A stretch of DNA of 32,293 nt, taken from JANRIG01 sp033765235 (GTDB lineage Bacteria > Bacteroidota > Bacteroidia > Cytophagales > UBA9547). The position numbers and the translations under genes are program-made. Below the pieces are notes generated by a model. That model did no database searches. It saw only the letters and a list, made by a program, of their open reading frames with translations, and was not told where the DNA came from. Positions 26,054-32,293 of the stretch are shown one piece after another (position 1 is the first letter of the stretch; each line of letters begins with the position of its first letter). The DNA lies in NCBI GenBank assembly GCA_033765235.1, contig JANRIG010000031.1:1-32293 (forward strand). Direction: 5' to 3'.

Positions 26054-26695
26054 ATGAACCGATATATTAAAATCGGTATTCTTTCCGGCATATTGCTGGT
26101 ACCACTTTTGGTTTTTTTATTTATCAAAATATTTGGCAAAAATCATTACAAAGTACCCATATATTATCCTTTAGATGTAATAAATAATGGTGCAGTTGGC
26201 GATACAGTATATCATACAATTTCAAGCTACACGTTGCTCACGCAAGACAGTGCTATATTTGTCAATACTCCCAAAGGCATAAAAGTAGCCTATTTTTTTT
26301 TTACACGCTGCCCGGGCATATGCCCTATCATGACCTCTAACCTACTGCAAGTGCAGGAGGCATTTATGAATAGTGCAGATGTAGTACTGACAGGTATCAG
26401 TGTAGATGCAGATTATGATAGACCTGCAATACTCAAAAAATATGCCAATAAATATGATATGAACAGCAAAATGTGGTACTTGCTCACAGGCTCTGCTGAT
26501 AGCATATATCACATAGGATTTGACCAGTACAAGCTCCCTGCCGACACAGCAGATAAAACATTACACTCCGAAAAAATAGCCCTGCTAGATCACAAAAACC
26601 GCATAAGAGGTTATTACACAGGCACTGACAATGTCGAAATAGATAGACTTATTACGGAAATAAAAATATTACAATATGAGTACATCAACCCTTAA
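26054..26695 (+). CDS. SCO1/SenC copper chaperone for cytochrome oxidase
   Basis: The product has 213 residues with an N-terminal membrane anchor (about 6-26) and a thioredoxin-like domain facing the periplasm. The copper ligands are complete: C86 and C90 in RCPGICP, and H171 in KTLHSEKIALLD. Family stretches VAYFFFTRCPGICPIM and VVLTGISVDADYDRPAIL are clear. SCO proteins deliver copper to, or reduce the cysteines of, the CuA site of oxidase subunit II. That subunit must therefore be encoded elsewhere, since it is not in this window. A run of ten T lies in the FFF codons before the motif. The last 20 bases overlap the start of the next gene, which suggests translational coupling. Confidence 0.93.
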   Translation: MNRYIKIGILSGILLVPLLVFLFIKIFGKNHYKVPIYYPLDVINNGAVGDTVYHTISSYTLLTQDSAIFVNTPKGIKVAYFFFTRCPGICPIMTSNLLQVQEAFMNSADVVLTGISVDADYDRPAILKKYANKYDMNSKMWYLLTGSADSIYHIGFDQYKLPADTADKTLHSEKIALLDHKNRIRGYYTGTDNVEIDRLITEIKILQYEYINP

Positions 26696-27224
26696 CAGCG
26701 AAGGAAATGAAAAAAAATATATGGCACTCATCATGCTACTATCTGTGGCAGTGCCTGTATTAGTGGCTGCGCTACTCTTTGCACCATCCAAGATAGAAGG
26801 AGGCGAGTGGACAAAAGCCCTTCCACACCTCAACGGCTTGCTCAATACGGCTACCTCAGTAGCTTTGTTGTTAGGTTTTTACTTTATAAAAAATAAGAAT
26901 ATTATTAACCATCGCTATAGTATGATGAGTGCCTTTGCTATGGGCACATTATTTTTGGTGTCGTATGTGATATATCACTCCACCTCGCAGCCTACCCGAT
27001 ACGGAGGTGAAGGTATTTTGCGTACTATTTATTTTATTGTATTATTTTCGCATATATTATTAGCAGCTATTGTGGTACCTTTTGTGCTATTGGCAGTGTA
27101 CTACGGCATAAGCCATAAGATTGAGAGGCATAAAAGCATAGCACGATGGACATTTCCTATATGGCTGTATGTATCAGTCACAGGAGTGGTTGCTTATTTG
27201 ATGATATGCCCGTATTATAAGTAA
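26676..27224 (+). CDS. DUF420 membrane protein, cytochrome oxidase assembly (CtaM-like)
   Basis: The product has 182 residues with five membrane helices. Conserved histidines sit at typical DUF420 places: LPHLNGLLN near residue 51, INHRYSMMSAF, SYVIYHSTS, LFSHILLAA and IERHKSIARWTFP. The family includes CtaM of Firmicutes, which is needed to mature aa3 oxidase. A direct enzymatic role has not been established for most members. The gene overlaps the end of the SCO gene by 20 bp and is followed after 7 bp by the QCAMC protein, so it is embedded in the operon. This order (SCO then DUF420) is common in Bacteroidota. Confidence 0.9.
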   Translation: MSTSTLNSEGNEKKYMALIMLLSVAVPVLVAALLFAPSKIEGGEWTKALPHLNGLLNTATSVALLLGFYFIKNKNIINHRYSMMSAFAMGTLFLVSYVIYHSTSQPTRYGGEGILRTIYFIVLFSHILLAAIVVPFVLLAVYYGISHKIERHKSIARWTFPIWLYVSVTGVVAYLMICPYYK

Positions 27225-27231
27225 AAAACTA

Positions 27232-27525
27232 ATGAAAAATATGAAAAAAATATTAGCAATTTATACAATCAGTGTGATGTGCTTGGCAAGTGTAGCGCTC
27301 TATTCACAATGTGCCATGTGCAAAGCCACTGTGATGGCCAACAAGCAAGAGCAAGAAAGGTCAAGAGTGAAGGCAGAAGGACTGAATACAGGTATATTTT
27401 ATTTGATGGTGGTGCCATACATAGCTTTTGGCATAGTAGGTTACATGTGGTATAGGAGTAGTGTAAAAGAAAAGAAAGAGGCAGAAGCATTGATGGATAA
27501 AAAGCGTAAGCTGGGGTTGGTATAG
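27232..27525 (+). CDS. Small QCAMC membrane protein of unknown function
   Basis: The product has 97 residues, or 94 if the ATG at 27241 is used. An N-terminal signal/anchor (about 5-24) ends in SQCAMC, a CxxC motif facing the periplasm. A charged linker follows (NKQEQERSRVKAEGLNTG), then a second membrane segment (about 55-73, FYLMVVPYIAFGIVGYMWY) and a Lys/Glu-rich cytoplasmic tail. Similar proteins recur after DUF420 genes in Bacteroidota, but I know of no assigned function. The CxxC motif and the place in a cytochrome oxidase operon suggest a part in copper or disulfide handling during oxidase assembly; that is inference. It is the last gene of the operon and converges with the GH2 gene, 54 bp away. 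Confidence 0.78.
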   Translation: MKNMKKILAIYTISVMCLASVALYSQCAMCKATVMANKQEQERSRVKAEGLNTGIFYLMVVPYIAFGIVGYMWYRSSVKEKKEAEALMDKKRKLGLV

Positions 27526-27579
27526 AAAAAGTAATATTAATTTCTATTCTTGTACCACTAGAAACTTCACTATTCACCA

Positions 27580-30500
27580 CTATTTCACCACACCTACTAT
27601 TTTTAGTGCAGCTTTGCCACTTCCATTGCCGTTTATCTCATCATCAGTACCAAATGCTCCCTTGATAGAAACAAATTCATCACTATTTACATTAATCCAT
27701 ATTTCATACGGGGCATGTATTCCCAATCCTTTTTTATACATTTTTTTGGCAACCAGCAGAGGATTTTTGTCTACGCTTATGTCGCGGCGGCATAGCTCTT
27801 CAAATGGCATTTGTATATCGCTGAGGTAAAATGTGCTGCCATCTTTTTTGGTCACTACCACATCTCCCATACAAAAATGGTCCCAGTGCTTAATTTGGTC
27901 TATGTCCAATATTTTGAGCCTTATTTGGGTATAGCCTTTGATACTTATGTCAAATGTTTTGGCAGGTTGCCCGTATTTCACAGTATCGCTAAAGTAGAGT
28001 GGAGTTTCGGGTTGTGTGTTTTTCATCAGGTCATCTGCTGTGGGTGATATGGCAGATATATTTTTTTCGCGAAAACGGAGGGTGTCAGATGCATATTTTT
28101 CATAGATAAAACCATTGAGATAGGTCACCTCCTCGCTGGGTATCATGCCTTGCAGCATGGCTACAGCTCGTACTTGACCAGATTTTATGCTGAAACTATT
28201 TTTATATATTTGTGATTTGGCAGTAGGTTTGCTGCCATCGAGGGTGTAGTATATGGTAGCACCCGGAGTAGCTGAGGTCAAGATAAGTTTGCCGGTGAGT
28301 GCCATGCTGTTGCGCTCTGGCTCTAATAAAGGTGGAGCTGCACGAGGCCATTTATATATCATGTCTTCAGGTTTGTCTGCAGACATATCTATAGGCTTGA
28401 TACGCACCGAGTAGTTGTAGTTTTGTATGGGAATGATGTATTCATTGCGCACTCCCGGGCCACAGCTTGCGCTGCCAAGCCCTGATTGTTTATAGTCAAT
28501 GTACCAATATGTAAATGGACTTTTGATAATATTTTGGGTGCTGCGTGTGCTGAGTGTGGCTTCGCTGTAGTGCAATGCAGAGGTTTCAAAATATGGACTT
28601 CCAAATACTGCTATACCTAATCCGTTTTGGTCTGTGAGTGCTGCCCATCGTACTTCTGTTTTGTTGCCACAAGATTGAGGTCTGAGGTATGGGAAATATT
28701 GAGCATCTACTGTAGATTTGTGCAGGTCTGTGAGTGCACCGCAGTTGCGGTCGATATAGTTTTCCCAAGGTCCTTTGCCATACCAAGTGAGGTTTTCAAA
28801 ACCCTGCTGCAATACCCATTCAAAACCAACCCTTGCAAAGCCATACTGTTCTAAAAAGTTTAAATTTTGGGTCAGGGAAAAATTATGATTGAGCAACACA
28901 TCTCCAGTGTTATATATGGTATATGTAAATGTATTTTCGCCCAAATATTCCAATGCATATGAACTTACTTTTTGTTTTACCACTATCTCTGCCACCCCTG
29001 TTTGTATCAATGATGAGGTGATAGTGATAAGGGTACTTTTTATGTTATCTAATCCGTATTTTCTCCAATTGTATGCAGACTGTCCGTTGGCTGATATTTG
29101 GGTGTCATCGTTTTCGGTGGGTGCTCTCCAAAGGTTGAGCAGCGGTCCTTGTTTAATAATTTCTTTATTTCCTATTTTGACAGATGCTAAAGCACCTGAG
29201 GTTTTGTCAAATGCATAGTATATACCAGAGGTTGATATATTTATTAAATCGTTGCTATGCCAAAGTGTAAATGTTTTGTCATCGGGTTTAGGTTGCAGCA
29301 TCGGTATGTTATTGTTTTGGAATGGTAATTTATATTGTTGATAGGCTATTTCGTGCCCTGCATCAGCCCAAGAGGTTTTTTGCTTGAGTCTTATATGTAT
29401 ATTTACAAAATATTCTTTGCCGGCTTTGGGCGCTATGACTGGGTAGGGCACTATTACATCTTTCTCTTCGAGGGGTGCTATGCTCACATTGCTCAGGGTA
29501 CCATTATATATAGATAAGCTACCCTCAATCACTTCCCATAATATTTCAAAGTCGCTAAGGTTATAATATTCACTAAAGTTTTTGATTTTGATGTTTCCTT
29601 TGAATAAGTCTGCCGGTGTAAATCTAAATGGCTGAGCTATGTACTTAAACTCTTTGAGCTCGGGCTGCACGGTGCGGTCGGCCAGTACCAGTCCATCGCC
29701 TGACACCCACATTTCGGAGGTGCTATCGCCCAATTCGCCTGCATTGGCTAAATATTTAGTGCCATCAGGTTTAGTTTTCCAGAGGCTTTGGTCTACCCAA
29801 TCCCAGATAAAACCGCCTTGTGCACGGGGCAGGTTATAGGCAGGTTCCCAATATTCTTTAAGATTTCCTGTGCTATTTCCCTCAGAGTGAGCATATTCGC
29901 ACATCACTACAGGTCTATTGTCTTCTTTGGCAAGTTGTATATATTTTTCTACGGTAGGGTACATAGGTCCGAGTACGTCCACACTTGGGTCTGAGTCAGC
30001 GGGGTTGTAGTGTACAGGTCTGGTGGGGTCGTAGGCACGTACCCACTTGCTCATGGCTACATGATTGGGACCAAAGCCCGACTCATTGCCCAGTGACCAA
30101 TATATGACAGAGGGGTGGTTTTTGTCGCGATGCACAAGGCTGTAGACCCTGTCCATAAATGAGGGCAACCATGTGTTGTCTTTGGTGAGCAAGTCCCACA
30201 CGCCGTGGGTTTCGAGGTTTGCCTCATTACAGAGGTATATGCCATATTCATCGCACAGGTCGTACCACTCAGGGCAGTTGGGGTAGTGCGAGGTGCGTAC
30301 CGCATTTATGTTATGTTGTTTCATAAGTACAATATCTTTTTTCATAGATTCTATGGATATGGTGCGCCCTGTATAGGGGTCGTGCTCATGCCTATTTACT
30401 CCTCTGAATATCACTCTTTTGCCATTTACCATAAGTATTCCATTTTTTACCTCTACCTGTCTTATGCCTATGCGCGTGCTGTAAGTGGTTTGTATGTTTC

Positions 30501-31518
30501 CTTTCTCATTTTTCAGGTATATTATTAAGGTATATAAATATGGATTTTCGGCACACCATAGGTTAGGTTGTGATACTTGCAGGTTGGTATTGCAAGTGGT
30601 TACAATACCTTTTTTGATATTTAGCAAATCTGTTTTTACAGTTGCAGATATTTTGCGTTGGGCATCATACAGGTTATACTCGATATAGTATTTGCCTTGA
30701 GGCTTGTAGCTCCATAGCTCTGCATTGATATTTACAGAGGCTTCATTCATGGCATTATTGAGTGTAGTTTCTATTTTATAGTCGCTGAGCGATACTGTGG
30801 GTGTGGCGTATAAGTATACGTTTCTGAAAATACCGCTAAACCTCCAAAAATCTTGGTCTTCCAAGTAGCTGCCATCGCTATATCTGAGCACTTGCACGGC
30901 AAGAGTATTGGGTGCATTTTTTTTGAGAAAGGGGCTAATATTAAAGTTTGCGGCAGAGTATGAATTTTCGCTGTAGCCTACTTTGTTACCATTTACCCAG
31001 ATATAAAAAGCTGATTCTACCCCGTCGAACTGTATGAATACTTGTTTGTCGTTCCAGTCGAGTGCTATATTAAAGGTAGTCACATAGCATCCTGTGGGGT
31101 TGTCACTGTCGGGTATGCGGGGGTAATCGTATTTTTGAGTACCCATAGGGTAAAATGGATATACTATGTTTCTGAATATGAGCTTGCCATAGCCTTGCAT
31201 CTCCATGGTGCCCGGTACTTTGATGGTGTTCCACCTTGATACATTGTATTCAGGTTTGTAAAAATCTTTGGGTGCTGCTTCAGGAGTAGGCCACCAGCCA
31301 AACTTCCAAGTGCCATTGAGCGATTTGTAGTAGTTGGAGGTGGTAATGTAGTAGTTGAGCGCACTTGCAAGGTCGGCATGAGGTACTACATTTACATGAT
31401 ATTTTTCTTTATTTATCCCAAATACAGCCTGATTTTCCCAATCGTTTTGGGTTTGTGCATAAGAAAATAAAATATTTAATATAACAAATATGTAAGAGAG
31501 GTAAAAGTATTTGGGCAT
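27580..31518 (-). CDS. Secreted GH2 beta-galactosidase-like enzyme with chitobiase-like and NPCBM domains
   Basis: The product has 1,312 residues, longer than classical LacZ (about 1,020). Residues 1-21 are a signal peptide. The LacZ order follows: sugar-binding jelly roll (about 30-240, with DGVESAFYIWVNGNKVGYSE), beta-sandwich (about 243-352), and TIM barrel from about 354 with FRGVNRHEHDPYTGR. The acid/base is E479 in YWSLGNESGFGPNH; the nucleophile is E541 in VVMCEYAHSEGN. The beta-sandwich / Bgal_small region runs to about 1055 (LLNLWRAPTENDD). Two added domains follow: a chitobiase C-terminal-like domain (about 1070-1135, ATPGATIYYTLDGSKPTA) and an NPCBM-like carbohydrate-binding domain (about 1175-1312, ending SGKAALKIVG). 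It should cut beta-galactosides from polysaccharide or glycan side chains outside the cytoplasm. No SusC/SusD pair or other glycosidase is adjacent, so it stands alone. The substrate is not known. Confidence 0.93.
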   Translation of the reverse strand: MPKYFYLSYIFVILNILFSYAQTQNDWENQAVFGINKEKYHVNVVPHADLASALNYYITTSNYYKSLNGTWKFGWWPTPEAAPKDFYKPEYNVSRWNTIKVPGTMEMQGYGKLIFRNIVYPFYPMGTQKYDYPRIPDSDNPTGCYVTTFNIALDWNDKQVFIQFDGVESAFYIWVNGNKVGYSENSYSAANFNISPFLKKNAPNTLAVQVLRYSDGSYLEDQDFWRFSGIFRNVYLYATPTVSLSDYKIETTLNNAMNEASVNINAELWSYKPQGKYYIEYNLYDAQRKISATVKTDLLNIKKGIVTTCNTNLQVSQPNLWCAENPYLYTLIIYLKNEKGNIQTTYSTRIGIRQVEVKNGILMVNGKRVIFRGVNRHEHDPYTGRTISIESMKKDIVLMKQHNINAVRTSHYPNCPEWYDLCDEYGIYLCNEANLETHGVWDLLTKDNTWLPSFMDRVYSLVHRDKNHPSVIYWSLGNESGFGPNHVAMSKWVRAYDPTRPVHYNPADSDPSVDVLGPMYPTVEKYIQLAKEDNRPVVMCEYAHSEGNSTGNLKEYWEPAYNLPRAQGGFIWDWVDQSLWKTKPDGTKYLANAGELGDSTSEMWVSGDGLVLADRTVQPELKEFKYIAQPFRFTPADLFKGNIKIKNFSEYYNLSDFEILWEVIEGSLSIYNGTLSNVSIAPLEEKDVIVPYPVIAPKAGKEYFVNIHIRLKQKTSWADAGHEIAYQQYKLPFQNNNIPMLQPKPDDKTFTLWHSNDLINISTSGIYYAFDKTSGALASVKIGNKEIIKQGPLLNLWRAPTENDDTQISANGQSAYNWRKYGLDNIKSTLITITSSLIQTGVAEIVVKQKVSSYALEYLGENTFTYTIYNTGDVLLNHNFSLTQNLNFLEQYGFARVGFEWVLQQGFENLTWYGKGPWENYIDRNCGALTDLHKSTVDAQYFPYLRPQSCGNKTEVRWAALTDQNGLGIAVFGSPYFETSALHYSEATLSTRSTQNIIKSPFTYWYIDYKQSGLGSASCGPGVRNEYIIPIQNYNYSVRIKPIDMSADKPEDMIYKWPRAAPPLLEPERNSMALTGKLILTSATPGATIYYTLDGSKPTAKSQIYKNSFSIKSGQVRAVAMLQGMIPSEEVTYLNGFIYEKYASDTLRFREKNISAISPTADDLMKNTQPETPLYFSDTVKYGQPAKTFDISIKGYTQIRLKILDIDQIKHWDHFCMGDVVVTKKDGSTFYLSDIQMPFEELCRRDISVDKNPLLVAKKMYKKGLGIHAPYEIWINVNSDEFVSIKGAFGTDDEINGNGSGKAALKIVGVVK

Positions 31519-31541
31519 GGTGATTATTTTTATATTTCTTT

Positions 31542-31573
31542 CAAATGTAAAAATAATATATTATTGTGTAAAA
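31542..31573 (-). promoter_or_regulatory. Promoter of the GH2 gene
   Basis: On the minus strand TTTT (31573-31570), a 20-nt spacer, then TACATTTG (31549-31542) fit the Bacteroidota promoter layout with a perfect -7 box. Transcription would start near 31535, about 17 nt before ATG 31518. A perfect palindrome occupies the spacer. Confidence 0.55.
31552..31565. promoter_or_regulatory. Palindrome within the GH2 promoter spacer, possible operator
   Basis: AATAATATATTATT is a perfect 14-bp palindrome between the -33 and -7 boxes. A repressor bound here would block the polymerase. The A/T richness makes chance occurrence quite possible. Confidence 0.3.
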
Positions 31574-31632
31574 ATATTTATGAGTATATATAACCAATGA
31601 TAAGCAAATATGACTATTTCATATAGACACAC

Positions 31633-31663
31633 GTCACAGATGTGCGAATGATTTACCAGCCTC
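31633..31663 (+). repeat. Head segment of the intergenic repeat, related to 21975-22007
   Basis: This segment (GTCA.CAGATGTG, then AATGATTT, then CCTC) resembles the solo copy at 21975-22007. Here it is followed directly by the hairpin repeats, which suggests that both belong to a larger composite element whose tail is missing at 22.0 kb. Confidence 0.45.
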
Positions 31664-31703
31664 ATTTCTTCTTGTCACTTTCTTGGTTGATATATATTTC
31701 TTT

Positions 31704-31731
31704 CTTACTTTTTGTGTTGCCAAAAAGTAAG
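31704..31731. repeat. Perfect hairpin repeat (family member 1)
   Basis: CTTACTTTTTG and CAAAAAGTAAG pair perfectly over 11 bp around a TGTTGC loop. No T-run follows on either strand beyond the stem itself. It is one of four related inverted repeats in this region. Confidence 0.7.
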
Positions 31732-31948
31732 CAAAAAGGCAACCACTAAAACCAAATTCAAGTGTATTGTTTACCCACATGTCTGCCTTGCTGCCCAATA
31801 ACTTGAATTTCGCGCTTTTAGTGGACACCCACGCACTTGATTTTGTTGTACAAACTTTATTGTGAATGAGTAAGTGAGTAAATGAAAACTTAAATCTTCA
31901 ATTTTCAATTTTTTAAATCTTCAATGATTGTCACCCTCTTTTCTTCTT

Positions 31949-31976
31949 GTCACTTTTTACTTTATTAAAATGTAAT
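31949..31976. repeat. Degenerate hairpin repeat (family member 2)
   Basis: GTCACTTTTTA is followed by a partly complementary TAAAATGTAAT. The left arm is identical to that of the member at 32203, while the right arm has decayed. Confidence 0.5.
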
Positions 31977-32011
31977 GCAAATACGATAATAATATAAAAA
32001 AAGCGGGGCTT

Positions 32012-32063
32012 GGTCAAAATGCGGGGTGGAGCGCTGGTGTGTGCGCAGAAGCATATTTTGACC
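32012..32063. repeat. Large inverted repeat enclosing a GC-rich loop
   Basis: GGTCAAAAT (32012-32020) pairs perfectly with ATTTTGACC (32055-32063). The enclosed 34 nt are GC-rich, unlike the surroundings, and hold a smaller GCGC / GCGC pair. A two-step hairpin is likely. It sits between members 2 and 3 of the hairpin family. Confidence 0.65.
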
Positions 32064-32075
32064 TTGTCTTTTTTG

Positions 32076-32106
32076 GTTACTTTTTTTGACTAAGAAAAAA
32101 AGAAAC
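32076..32106. repeat. Hairpin repeat (family member 3)
   Basis: GTTACTTTTTTT and AAAAAAAGAAAC pair over 12 positions with one mismatch around a GACTAAG loop. Confidence 0.6.
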
Positions 32107-32202
32107 ATAAAGATAGTAGTGTCATAATACATTGTATATCAATAGATAATTGCTATATATATCTGATGCTATGTGTGGTAGGGTATAACTTATTGCTTCT
32201 TT

Positions 32203-32230
32203 GTCACTTTTTACTTGATTAAAAAGTAAC
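32203..32230. repeat. Hairpin repeat (family member 4)
   Basis: GTCACTTTTTA and TAAAAAGTAAC pair over 11 positions with one mismatch around a CTTGAT loop. The flank continues as CCAAAAAATCAAGGCCGGC. Confidence 0.6.
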
Positions 32231-32293
32231 CAAAAAATCAAGGCCGGCAAACAAAAAGCTAAAAATTGGTTTCATTTCGCTAAAAATCAAAAA

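Larger units (their letters stand above)
31519..32293. other. Non-coding region of 775 bp with a cluster of related hairpin repeats
   Basis: After the GH2 promoter I find no convincing gene. A short minus-strand ORF at 31634-31828 reads through the repeats and is not protein-like. The DNA repeats one theme: TTGTCACTTT or GGTTACTTTT followed by a complementary AAAAGTAAC-like arm. The theme occurs at about 31673-31731, 31949-31976, 32076-32106 and 32203-32230. Between them lies a larger inverted repeat (32012-32063). Such intergenic hairpin repeats are frequent in Bacteroidota genomes; their function is unknown. Confidence 0.7.

Noticed and set aside
31634..31828. 64-codon minus-strand ORF in the repeat cluster
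   Set aside because: It reads through the dispersed repeat and one hairpin; such ORFs recur wherever the repeat is present and do not look protein-coding.

Overview
The window looks like a low-GC chromosome segment from a member of the Bacteroidota. The signs are a fused SecDF, an Rpb6/omega-type RNA polymerase subunit, tandem cytochrome oxidase subunit III genes followed by subunit IV, SCO and DUF420, and several promoters of the Bacteroidota type (TTTG or TTTT, 19-20 nt, TAnnTTTG). I cannot name the genus. I see no tRNA, rRNA, CRISPR array, IS element or phage gene.

Left 14 kb (1-14070, minus strand): one uninterrupted reading frame of at least 4,690 codons, cut by the left edge. I read every in-frame triplet from 14070 to 1 and found no stop. 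It starts with a signal peptide and encodes a Gly/Asn/Thr/Ser-rich, beta-solenoid-like surface protein. The protein is built of about six large modules that contain about twenty shorter repeat units, plus one Ig-like block. Many short plus-strand ORFs in this region are its shadows.

14.07-15.4 kb: a Schlafen/AlbA_2 protein with a C-terminal winged-helix-like region lies upstream of the giant gene on the same strand. Two perfect 38-bp direct repeats, each with an inner hairpin-forming palindrome, flank it: one lies before its own start and the other between it and the giant gene. A regulator acting through these repeats on itself and on the giant gene is the most interesting hypothesis in the window, but it is inference. 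A small secreted protein gene follows on the plus strand.

15.4-24.2 kb: secDF; a coiled-coil membrane protein gene split by a -1 frameshift at an A6 tract; an Rpb6/omega gene (minus); a 2-oxoglutarate/Fe(II) oxygenase; a three-histidine-box acyl desaturase; a GT4-type glycosyltransferase that appears to use a TTG start; and an unrecognised secreted protein.

24.3-27.5 kb: a cytochrome c oxidase and assembly operon (two subunit III proteins, subunit IV, SCO, DUF420 and a small QCAMC membrane protein) behind a good promoter. Subunits I and II are not in the window.

27.6-32.3 kb: a secreted, multidomain GH2 beta-galactosidase-like enzyme (minus) with its own promoter, then 775 bp of non-coding DNA full of related hairpin repeats. 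A partial relative of that repeat family lies at about 21.98 kb.
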